NCBI GenBank assembly: GCA_947493175.1
Contig: CANLQD010000002.1
Coordinates: forward strand, 868,001-932,000
Length of the DNA: 64,000 bases
Origin: an uncultured Flavobacteriaceae bacterium
Lineage (GTDB): Bacteria; Bacteroidota; Bacteroidia; Flavobacteriales; Flavobacteriaceae
Direction of reading: 5' to 3'
Below the pieces are notes generated by a model. That model saw nothing but the letters and a program-made list of their open reading frames with translations, ran no database searches and was not told the DNA's origin. Made by a program: the position numbers and the translations under genes. Of the stretch, positions 25,921 to 33,030 are shown piece after piece; within the stretch, counting starts at the first letter, position 1, and each line of letters opens with the position of its first letter.

Positions 25921-26701
25921 CCAATTTCTTTAAGGCAGGATATATTATCTCCTCTTCATACTTATCCTTATCTTTAACGTGTCCATCCTCTAATGCACGA
26001 TCAATCATGAGACTCATTACGAATCTAATTTTGCCTTTGATGTCATCAATATTCAGATAGCGTAAATGTTTAAAAAGATAAGTGACGATTACCCCTGAAA
26101 CCAAACAAAGGCTTATCCCGAACCAGATATAGGCTTTTAAAGGATAATCTGGATGGTTCCAAAAGACCCATATCAGTTGGTAAAAAGCACTGGCGTAAAT
26201 ACCTATTTGAAGAAGGGTAAATCCTCTCGTCGCCCATTTATCCTTGGTTTTTACAAGACTTATTAAGAAGGTAACCAAAATGGCAAAAATCAAATAAGGT
26301 AAACGGATACCTAGGGCAATGAGCAATTTTCTAGGGGTCTTCCAGCCAAAAATACGACGCTCGTCCACATACCGTTTATATTTAGCAGTATGTGCTTTTT
26401 CGAAATTGGTCTTTTCAAGAGATATTCTCTCGCTTTCCGCAATATAGACCGAAGGGCTTATTTCTCCCTTATCCAAATTTTTTTTAAGTACTATCGACTC
26501 CTTTTCGAACTTATCCAATCTGGAATCGAACTCCTTTGAGAATTTAAGCTGTCCGGGAGTATCTACAGGAAAGGCCATATGAAACAATGGAGAAAGAAAC
26601 ACTAACAATGCTCCAAGCAGACATATGGCCAATACGGTTGATGCTTTAAAATTAAGAGTCCCTGTCGTCCCTGTCCGGTTCTTCGTCTTTGTCACTGGCA
26701 T
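25913..26701 (-). CDS. Four-helix membrane protein of unknown function
   Basis: A 262-residue inner-membrane protein. One membrane helix near 22-44 (TVLAICLLGALLVFLSPLF) is followed by a periplasmic, coiled-coil-rich loop (about 50-130). Three further helices lie near 133-150, 158-178 and 188-208, then a charged cytoplasmic tail. I recognise no family. It overlaps the small lipoprotein gene upstream by 50 bases and the coiled-coil gene downstream by eight. The arrangement suggests a small envelope complex carried by element B. Confidence 0.65.
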   Translation of the reverse strand: MPVTKTKNRTGTTGTLNFKASTVLAICLLGALLVFLSPLFHMAFPVDTPGQLKFSKEFDSRLDKFEKESIVLKKNLDKGEISPSVYIAESERISLEKTNFEKAHTAKYKRYVDERRIFGWKTPRKLLIALGIRLPYLIFAILVTFLISLVKTKDKWATRGFTLLQIGIYASAFYQLIWVFWNHPDYPLKAYIWFGISLCLVSGVIVTYLFKHLRYLNIDDIKGKIRFVMSLMIDRALEDGHVKDKDKYEEEIIYPALKKLDE

Positions 26702-26795
26702 AAATTGTGTCCGTCTCGGTTATATCCTCGTCTTCACATGAATTAAGTAATACGGTCAATGAGACCAAAAAGATTAAAGAAAGAAGCTTTCGCAT
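26652..26795 (-). CDS. 47-residue acidic lipoprotein
   Basis: The ATG at 26795 opens a 47-codon frame, MRKLLSLIFLVSLTVLLNSC followed by an acidic tail (EDEDITETDTIYASD), with the stop at 26652-26654. The N-terminus is a textbook lipoprotein signal and LNSC the lipobox. The last 50 bases overlap the membrane-protein gene in another frame. Short acidic lipoproteins like this are easily missed. It is probably the first gene of the three-gene envelope unit. Confidence 0.6.
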   Translation of the reverse strand: MRKLLSLIFLVSLTVLLNSCEDEDITETDTIYASDKDEEPDRDDRDS

Positions 26796-27964
26796 GATAA
26801 CTATAATTTAAGGTTAATTCCCTTAAATTAAACTACTAAGACTAACCAATTGGGTTGTCTCAAGAAAGTTTTCAAAAAACTTCTCAACGAGAAATGGTTT
26901 ACAAGATAAAGGTTCTAGGTTTTCTTTGATTAGGAAAAAACCTTAAAAAAACTGGGTTTTTTTTCGAAACATTCAAATTTCGACAAACGGTTCTATTTTT
27001 AAGTTCAAATACGGTCTAAATGGACTAGCTTGATATTAAACGTTACCAAAGTCTTTTTCGCTTCGGTACCAGAGACAACTCTTTTCCACTTTCCCCAAAT
27101 CTTACCATCATCTTAACTGCGCATGGATCCTGTGGTCTTTTTGTAGCGATTCCGGCAGAATAGCGTCAAGCAAAAAGAACATAGGGCGCACACTACTTTT
27201 TGCCGATTAAAAGCTAGCCCGAAAGGGTATACGTTTTTTGAAACGGAGTGGAAAAAAAGGGGGATAGCAAGAGGACAACGCGCTAACGCGACGTTGTAGA
27301 GTCCGTTTTTGTCCCTTAATCCTTTTCAGTAAAGGGGATTTGAGGATTTTGTTCAAGGAACACTTTGTGTAAAGTTTGGCGCAAAAGCTTTGGGAAACCC
27401 CGTGAAACATAGATTTTTTTGCCGCAAACTATCTTGGTCGATACTTCTTTCTCAAGTATCGATAATTGTGAAATGCGCTATCACCAAGACATTACACCGG
27501 CTTTTCAAAAACCTTTGTTTACTGTAAAAAGCCCGGCAAACCCCATAAAAACTGAAAAAATTTACTGTAAACCTATGAGGAGCAAAGTAATGCCCGACAT
27601 TCGCTCTGCCCATTCCATTTTTATTGAGCGTATACGATTTATATTGCTGTAGATGTACTGAGAATCGACCCGTAACCCCTATAATCATTGAAAAAGTATA
27701 CGGAAAAAAGGCCATTTGGGTGAATATGAGGGTCTGGAAAACCCTATCGATAGTTGTCTGAGCGGTCGGGACAAAACCTTGGAGATAAATAAGGTATTCG
27801 CTGAAAATTGTAACAATCAGCTTAAAAAGCCCTTGGAATATTCGAAAAAATTGTAACAAACACTGTTCGGTACTTTTTTATACGTTACCTAGTAAGCAAG
27901 CATCAAAACGAGAAACAATATAGCAGATACACTTTTACGTCACGGCTTTCTTTATAACCAAGCT
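26796..27964. other. 1.17-kb stretch with no convincing gene
   Basis: Several short frames exist on both strands (for example at 27207-27410 and 27452-27859), but none has a family pattern or a normal composition. The stretch includes a minus-strand copy of repeat II (27086-27155) and several local inverted repeats, such as TTAGCGCG-type sequence near 27280. It may hold an origin, a transfer site or a non-coding RNA of element B. Confidence 0.5.
27086..27155 (-). repeat. Element-specific non-coding repeat II, copy 2
   Basis: On the minus strand it reads CCGGAATCGCTACAAAAAGA, then CCACAGGATCCATGCGCAGT, ending near GGGGAAAGTGG. It aligns along its length with the copies at 17672 and 29176. Confidence 0.65.
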
Positions 27965-28912
27965 CTAGTTATCAATTACTTCCAAGTCAGTTGTAAAATA
28001 ATTTTTGGTCAAGTGATTGCTTTCCGTTGAAATGAACAACGTAACCTTCGTTTTTTTTAAAAAGAAGTTCTTAGTAATTGGGATAAGTTCTAATTGTCTC
28101 CACGAATTTGCCAGTATTGGTTCGTATTCGGAGCCAACTTCATAACTGTTATTCCCGATATTGATCGAATGCGAAATCCTGTTGGTAAAAAACATATCAA
28201 AGTAGTCCGTGAACTGTGTTCGCTGTATATTTGCCGGATTCATATGGTGGAGAGCTGCATTTTCAAAACGAATATGACAATTTAAAAAATTTGCCATTAT
28301 GTTTCCTATATTCTCCACTGCGATAACTAATTGGTAATCATAAACTCTAAGCCTATTAAGCGGTCGAATCAAAAAGTCCTGTTTCTTTTGGATGAATATC
28401 TTTTCCTGTAAAATCGGTTTATTTTGACGATTGACCAAAGCCTTTATTTCCCAGTCATCCATCCTGACCGATTGAAATTCAAATCTTCTGTAATACCTTT
28501 TGTCATTCGCTTGGTGCACCGTTATACTTTCTTTGAAAACAAAGACCAAAATAAACTCGTTCTCATTAAGATCAATAACATGTATTCTATAATTCTGGAT
28601 TCTTGGTTGAATCCGGGTATTCATGATTTGCTCCATCCACTCAACGGATATTCTATCCTTACTGATCGGTGATAACTTTTTTGCCTTACTTTTCTTATTG
28701 CCTTTTGGAAATTCCTGGATTCCGTATATCAAGGTTCCCCCACTAGAGTTAGCCATTGCTGTTACGTCCTTTGTGAAATCATTGATCGCTTCCTCAGTTT
28801 TAGTCGCCAGATTATATAAGGCATCAGCCCGTTTGAATTCTAAAGTATAACTTTCACCTATTTGATTTTTTACTAATTCCTCTACTTCTTGTCTGGTCAT
28901 TTGGTAAATCAC
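27965..28912 (-). CDS. AlbA_2 (Schlafen-type) domain protein
   Basis: A 315-residue protein. Residues of about 5-150 are an AlbA_2/Schlafen-like domain: GESYTLEFKRADAL, then VTAMANSSGGTLIYGIQE, and RIQNYRIHVIDLNENEFILVFVFKES. This family includes predicted nucleic-acid-binding or ribonuclease proteins and regulators with an ATP-binding-like pocket. The C-terminal part (170-315) is a beta-rich sandwich of unknown role. It lies alone in element B, flanked by non-coding stretches. Proteins of this group are frequent in defence islands, so a defence or regulatory role is plausible but not shown. Confidence 0.8.
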   Translation of the reverse strand: MIYQMTRQEVEELVKNQIGESYTLEFKRADALYNLATKTEEAINDFTKDVTAMANSSGGTLIYGIQEFPKGNKKSKAKKLSPISKDRISVEWMEQIMNTRIQPRIQNYRIHVIDLNENEFILVFVFKESITVHQANDKRYYRRFEFQSVRMDDWEIKALVNRQNKPILQEKIFIQKKQDFLIRPLNRLRVYDYQLVIAVENIGNIMANFLNCHIRFENAALHHMNPANIQRTQFTDYFDMFFTNRISHSINIGNNSYEVGSEYEPILANSWRQLELIPITKNFFLKKTKVTLFISTESNHLTKNYFTTDLEVIDN

Positions 28913-29002
28913 TTTTTTGAGACTTGGTTATCTCCATTAGAAAAAATAATAAAAATCCACGGTCGAAATGAAATCGGAAAGATACTTTAAGTTTTCATTA
29001 TT

Positions 29003-29057
29003 CTTTTGCAACCAAGGGGCGCAAAAGCAAGATTGTCATGACAATGACACATCTTGA
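29003..29057 (-). repeat. oriT-like 55-bp repeat, copy 3 (no mob genes)
   Basis: Same 55-base length as the copies at 12481 and 15915, on the minus strand. The upstream flank GGGCACGAAGT also matches copy 2. Past its end no MobC or relaxase is found; the next gene is the AlbA_2 protein. Confidence 0.78.
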
Positions 29058-29175
29058 ACTTCGTGCCCTTTTTTAAATTAGAGGCTAGTCACTATAATTA
29101 CTTTTCCATTAAATTAATTTTGCCAAAAGCATAAGAGGATGCGCCCTCTCCTGATTTTATTTTCCGCTTACCTTC

Positions 29176-29240
29176 CCGGACGCTATAAAATCTGGACAGG
29201 AACCACGCGCAAAGTTTTTGGGTAAGATTGGGACAAAGGC
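29176..29240 (+). repeat. Element-specific non-coding repeat II, copy 3
   Basis: CCGGACGCTATAAAATCTGG, then ACAGGAACCACGCGCAAAG and GGTAAGATTGGGACAAAGGC. It aligns with the copies at 17672-17741 and 27086-27155. Confidence 0.65.
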
Positions 29241-29415
29241 TAAATAAAATCTAGTTTTATATATTCATTCAACTCTTTACTTTATAATTATCCTCATCCC
29301 AAAAGAGCTTGGCTTTCGTGGATGCTTGCCTATTAAGTCGTCTTGTTTACTCATTCAAAAATTAGTAGTTTTTATCTAATTTAAAAGTAAGTTAAATAAT
29401 TCATAATCTCTTTTT

Positions 29416-29423
29416 TAGTTTTG
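29416..29423 (+). promoter_or_regulatory. Possible -7 box for the nuclease gene
   Basis: TAGTTTTG fits TAnnTTTG, 70 bases before the ATG at 29493. No good -33 TTTG is present at the usual distance, so this is weak. Confidence 0.3.
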
Positions 29424-29492
29424 CTCTATTGTAGGAGTATAATTAAGTATTTTACGCCCTCAAAACCAGCTGCCACAAATAAGGAAACTAAA

Positions 29493-30266
29493 ATGAAGAA
29501 TTGGAAAAAAGAAGAAGCACTAAAAGCAATTGACGGTTTGGTTTTGGAAATAACTTCTATTAAAGAAAGCGGAAGAAAATCAGCCCATCATGCAAGATGG
29601 GTTACAAACGCACACAGAATTTTACAAGAAATATTTGGTGAGAACTCAGCATATTATCAAACATTTAGGAATTTTTCTTGGCGAGAAGATGGACAAATGA
29701 TTTTTCGAGCTGTAGACATTGAATCTGCAATCGAATATAGGCACACGAAAGCTTTTAATAGCCAATTGGAGCAAGCTAAAGGACTTTTACTTGCAGCAAA
29801 AGACCAATTAGAGACTAGTGAAATTAACGAAGTTTACGAGGGAAGCAACACAGCTCCTGAGGCTAGTGAATTAATTCAAATAATTAATTTGGGTGAGCAA
29901 AAATTGAGAAAGTTAATAAGAAAAACGCCTAAAACCGAAATGGAGGTCCAAAATAAATATGAGGACCTAATGATTGCCAACGATATCAAATATTCTCGAG
30001 AATTCCCGAGTATAGAATATTCATCTAAAAAATATATTCCGGATTTCAGTATTGAGAGATTAAGTCTGGCTATCGAGATAAAGCTTTGTAAAAACTCAGA
30101 AAAACCACTGATTGCTCAAATAAACGATGATATATTAGCTTATCGCACTCAATTCAAAAATCTTATTTTTTTAATCTATGATTTAGGGCAAATAAGAGAT
30201 TCAGATTTTTTTAAAGATTCCATCGAGGGGAACGAAGGTGTTATTGTACAGATTATTAAAGAATAA
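29493..30266 (+). CDS. Solitary DpnII/MboI-like PD-(D/E)XK nuclease
   Basis: The 257-residue product starts at the ATG at 29493; an upstream frame opening at 29421 adds 24 residues without domain support. Residues 1-140 are a helical N-terminal domain of unknown family. Residues 145-257 match the DpnII/MboI-type restriction-endonuclease-like fold: KYEDLMIANDIKYSREFPSI, IPDFSIERLSLAIEIKL (Asp184, Glu195, Lys197) and LIFLIYDLGQIRDSDFF. All catalytic positions are present. No DNA methyltransferase is nearby, so it is not a classical restriction-modification pair. It is AT-rich compared with the surrounding genes and lies in element B. A stand-alone defence or abortive-infection nuclease is the likeliest role (inference). 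Confidence 0.75.
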   Translation: MKNWKKEEALKAIDGLVLEITSIKESGRKSAHHARWVTNAHRILQEIFGENSAYYQTFRNFSWREDGQMIFRAVDIESAIEYRHTKAFNSQLEQAKGLLLAAKDQLETSEINEVYEGSNTAPEASELIQIINLGEQKLRKLIRKTPKTEMEVQNKYEDLMIANDIKYSREFPSIEYSSKKYIPDFSIERLSLAIEIKLCKNSEKPLIAQINDDILAYRTQFKNLIFLIYDLGQIRDSDFFKDSIEGNEGVIVQIIKE

Positions 30267-30339
30267 ATCTTATTCCAACAAAGTCAAAATTCTCCTTTTT
30301 TCTCAATCTAATCCTCGAACAATGAAATGACTTGAAATC

Positions 30340-30579
30340 ATGAATAAAAAAATCAACTCATTTATTGATTCAGTAATCAAACAAAAGAAACTGATATTTT
30401 CAAGTAATGAAATCAAATTTGATGATTCATTATTTAAAAAAGATATACTCAAAATAAAAAGTGAAAAGGTCTCTGTAAATAATTTTGTAATAATTGCTGC
30501 GCATTATTTAAATAGATTCAAGATAGAAAACAGTGTTGTTTTAGAGAAAAAATTCGACAATAATGTAAAACTAGCGTAG
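30340..30579 (+). CDS. Small hypothetical protein
   Basis: A 79-residue, Lys- and Asn-rich protein (INSFIDSVIKQKKLIFSSNEI) with no recognised motif. It follows the nuclease by 73 bases on the same strand and has the same AT-rich composition. It might belong to the same cargo unit. It is short, so I hold it as probable only. Confidence 0.45.
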   Translation: MNKKINSFIDSVIKQKKLIFSSNEIKFDDSLFKKDILKIKSEKVSVNNFVIIAAHYLNRFKIENSVVLEKKFDNNVKLA

Positions 30580-30614
30580 CCTTACCCGTTAGTTAGTCCG
30601 TATTCTCCCGTGAG

Positions 30615-31850
30615 TTAAGACGCATTCCTTTCGACCTCACCCAATTTGTTTTCCAAATTCGCCATATCATTGCTAAGCTTGTCCTCCACTACCCTTGCGT
30701 AGATTTGGGTCGTAGAAAGTTTTTTATGTCCCAGCAGTTTTGAAACTGTTTCTATGGGCACCCCGTTGGATAGGGTCACCGTGGTCGCGAAGGTATGCCT
30801 GGCCACATGATAGCTCAAGTTTTTCCTGATTCCCAAAATGGCCGCTATCTCTTTTACATATTTGTTTACTTTTTGATTCGAGTACATCGGTAAAAGTCTA
30901 TCCGATATGTCTTGTTTGTTGTCATACTTAGCTAATATAACGACCGCTTTGGCCAATAAGGGCAGCTTTACGGGTTGTTTGCTCTTTTCGCGGTACAATG
31001 ACAGCCATTGCTTCCCATCCATGCCGTAAACGAGGTTAGAACGTGTCAGGTTTTTAACATCGATATAGGAAAGCCCCGTATAACAGGCAAATATGAAAAG
31101 GTCGCGGGCCTTCTGATGGGAATATCTTTTTAACACTACTTCTTCAAAACGTCGTAACTCATTTGATGTCAGGTACGGCCTATCGAATTTTTCGAACTTT
31201 AAGCTAAAATTTATGAACGGGTTTTTTTCGAGCCATTCCAATTTGACCGCCAGATTCATAAGCTTGTTCAACCTTTCAAGGTGTTTCATGATACCGTTGT
31301 TGGTCAAAGACTGCTTGCTCAGTCTATGTTCTTTCTTGTTTAGAAAGCTCTCAAAATCCACTATGAACGAATAATTCAGTTGCTTCAGGTAGATGTTCGT
31401 TGTCCTTAATTTCTTTGAAAGGAAGGAAAGGAGATATTTCTCGGTCGTACCGTAGTTCTTTAAGGTTCCCTGTTCCAAGGTACCCTGCATTTTTTCTTCA
31501 TGGTACTTTATGATGTCCACCAACGTAGCATCTTGATTGTCCGTACCGAGATATCTTGCCTTAACCGCTTGGGCCGTGACGTACTTGCCCTCTTTTAACA
31601 GGGATTCGTGGGAGGCGGCTATCTCGACCTTTACATTGTCCAGAAAATAGTTGAGCTCCCGTGCCTCGATAGAGCGGCCTACCGCTCGGCTCATTTTACT
31701 GTCCCAAAGGGATATTGAAAAAGATCTATCCAAACTGATTTCGGCTCTCTTGCCATTGACGGTCACCCGTGCGTAGATAGGGGCATTGGTGCCTTTTTTC
31801 TTGGCGATTACTTGCCAAAATAGCATCTTAAATGTTCTTGAAGTCTTCAT
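30615..31850 (-). CDS. Tyrosine recombinase (integrase) of element B
   Basis: A 411-residue paralogue of the element-A integrase with the same three domains: Arm-binding (about 8-95), SAM-like core-binding (about 110-205, TLKNYGTTEKYLLSFL) and catalytic (about 215-395). HVARHTFATT, LLGHKKLSTTQIYARV and a Ser in CYTGLSYIDVKNL mirror the other enzyme, including the missing first Arg. The C-terminal catalytic parts are very similar, whereas the Arm domains differ more, which fits the different arm sites of the two elements. It lies 217 bases inside the tRNA-Pro att site. It should excise and integrate element B. Confidence 0.92.
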   Translation of the reverse strand: MKTSRTFKMLFWQVIAKKKGTNAPIYARVTVNGKRAEISLDRSFSISLWDSKMSRAVGRSIEARELNYFLDNVKVEIAASHESLLKEGKYVTAQAVKARYLGTDNQDATLVDIIKYHEEKMQGTLEQGTLKNYGTTEKYLLSFLSKKLRTTNIYLKQLNYSFIVDFESFLNKKEHRLSKQSLTNNGIMKHLERLNKLMNLAVKLEWLEKNPFINFSLKFEKFDRPYLTSNELRRFEEVVLKRYSHQKARDLFIFACYTGLSYIDVKNLTRSNLVYGMDGKQWLSLYREKSKQPVKLPLLAKAVVILAKYDNKQDISDRLLPMYSNQKVNKYVKEIAAILGIRKNLSYHVARHTFATTVTLSNGVPIETVSKLLGHKKLSTTQIYARVVEDKLSNDMANLENKLGEVERNAS

Positions 31851-31951
31851 AATACGTTCGTTTAGGTCACTTTTTTATGTTAACAAAAAATGCTAAATCA
31901 CGTCAAAAGCTCCGCTCTCACTACTGAAGATACGAATTATCAAGGACATTT

Positions 31952-31969
31952 TTAGGTAACCGAATAGGT
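31952..31969 (+). promoter_or_regulatory. Putative integrase arm site, right end of element B
   Basis: TTAGGTAACCGAATAGGT, identical to 19991-20008. It lies 97 bases inside the att site, exactly the spacing seen at the right end of element A. Confidence 0.6.
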
Positions 31970-32066
31970 CACTTTTTTCCCAATAAAAAAGCTAACCAAA
32001 TGATATCAAAAAATATTAAATCTTTGAAAATCATAAAGTTAGCTATTGGCCGATGTCTAATAACAT

Positions 32067-32088
32067 GCGGTTCGTCGGGATGACAGGA
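32067..32088 (+). repeat. att copy 3 within the tRNA-Pro 3' end
   Basis: Twenty-two bases identical to att copy 2. They include the last 14 bases of the tRNA gene and eight bases past its end. This is the right boundary of element B and rebuilds an intact tRNA. Confidence 0.88.
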
Positions 32089-32148
32089 TTTGAACCTGCG
32101 ACCACTCGGCCCCCAGCCGAGTGCGCTACCGGACTGCGCCACATCCCG
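32075..32148 (-). tRNA. tRNA-Pro (anticodon GGG)
   Basis: The 74-base gene on the minus strand folds fully. The acceptor stem is CGGGATG/CATCCCG, the D arm holds GCGCAGTCCGGTAGCGC, the anticodon stem CTCGG/CCGAG encloses CTGGGGG (anticodon GGG), and the T loop is GTTCAAATC. CCA is not encoded; A is the discriminator base. The gene remains intact despite being the integration target of elements A and B. Confidence 0.95.
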
Positions 32149-32440
32149 AAATTTATAAATAGGAACCTATTCTACATAGGTACCTTGTGGTTTTAGACCA
32201 ACCAGAAAAAACTGCCGTGGTGTGCCGTTTATCCTGAGTAAAGCCGAAGGGCCACATCCCTACATTCAATAAAAGTCAACGGCGTTCCAAACGGGTTAAA
32301 ACAGCAGACAGATATTAAAAAGAGGACAAAAATAAAAAGTTCGCCAATGATATAACAACTTTTTACATAAAAAAGTTCAAATACTTTTTTTGCACAAATA
32401 TCGGATAGCTAGGAAGTCCATCCACTCGGTAGGGAACACC

Positions 32441-32926
32441 TTAGTTTTCCAAAAGTTGCTTTACTTCTTGCAACTCATTTTCCAAGGTGGTAGCGTAGTC
32501 TTCCCCCATGTATTTTCGGAAGTTTTTGGGTGAAAGACCTTTGTACCATACCTCAACGGTCAGCTTGCTTCCCACATCTGTGGGAACCACACTTCGTTTG
32601 ATATACAGTGTTCCGGAAGACAATTTATGTCGCAAGGTGTATGTTTTGTCCTGCTCGAATTCAATTATAGCGAAATCCACGATATGGGCATTATGGGTCA
32701 CCAGTTTACCTTGCCCTTTCTCTTTAAAATCGCTCTTGATTTTAGCATCGATCGCATGGGAGTCCCACTGTTTCCAAGTGGCTACGTCTGTAAGCAATTG
32801 CCAAGCTTCTTCAACTGTTGCGGTAGATTCAATATCTTTGATCAATTCTTTTTTTGATGCATTCGACTGCGAAAAAACAAAGGTCGAAAAGCTTAACGAT
32901 AGTAGTAAAATCAATGTTCTCATCAT
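32441..32926 (-). CDS. Secreted SRPBCC (polyketide cyclase/START-like) protein
   Basis: A 161-residue protein with a Sec signal (VFSQSNASKK). The mature part is one SRPBCC helix-grip domain: IESTATVEEAWQLLTDVATWKQWD, then HIVDFAIIEFEQDKTYTLRHKLSSG and a long C-terminal helix (YATTLENELQEVKQLL). The fold binds hydrophobic ligands; export of such a protein is less common. It lies 104 bases downstream of a Crp-family regulator on the same strand, and the gap contains four palindromes. It is a likely target of that regulator. Confidence 0.85.
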   Translation of the reverse strand: MMRTLILLLSLSFSTFVFSQSNASKKELIKDIESTATVEEAWQLLTDVATWKQWDSHAIDAKIKSDFKEKGQGKLVTHNAHIVDFAIIEFEQDKTYTLRHKLSSGTLYIKRSVVPTDVGSKLTVEVWYKGLSPKNFRKYMGEDYATTLENELQEVKQLLEN

Positions 32927-32950
32927 GTTGGTTTTAGTGAAAAGACGTTG

Positions 32951-33019
32951 AAAGGCCGTGGCCTTTTAGCATGCTAAAGTTCTAGAATTCTAGAACTACC
33001 AACTGTGTCAAATGACACA
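32951..33019. promoter_or_regulatory. Cluster of four palindromes between crp-like and SRPBCC genes
   Basis: In 69 bases there are AAAGGCC-GT-GGCCTTT (32951-32966), TTTAGCATGCTAAA (32965-32978), the perfect 20-base AGTTCTAGAATTCTAGAACT (32978-32997) and TGTGTCAAATGACACA (33004-33019). The last resembles a Crp/Fnr-type box (TGTG-N-CACA). The others may be operators, or a terminator for the upstream gene. Confidence 0.6.
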
Positions 33020-33030
33020 CTAACAAAAGT

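Larger units (their letters stand above)
28913..29492. other. Non-coding stretch with oriT-like repeat and repeat II
   Basis: It holds oriT-like copy 3 (29003-29057, minus) and repeat II copy 3 (29176-29240, plus), but no mobilisation gene. A TAGTTTTG (-7 like) at 29416-29423 could serve the nuclease gene. Confidence 0.5.
19919..32073. mobile_element. Integrative element B in tRNA-Pro array
   Basis: It is bounded by att copy 2 and the tRNA-Pro gene itself. A tyrosine integrase (30615-31850) is at the tRNA end. Its cargo is a T9SS/Sel1 protein, a toxin-like zincin with small secreted neighbours, regulators, a membrane module, an AlbA_2 protein and a restriction-like nuclease. It has an oriT-like repeat (29003-29057) but no relaxase. 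Arm sites are at 19991-20008 and 31952-31969. Confidence 0.82.

Noticed and set aside
27207-27410. A 67-codon frame, Lys/Arg/Ser-rich
   Set aside because: Short, no family features; could be real but I cannot support it.
27452-27859. A 135-codon minus-strand frame in the silent stretch of element B
   Set aside because: Phe- and Ile-rich with no regular pattern or recognisable motif; likely chance in AT-rich DNA.
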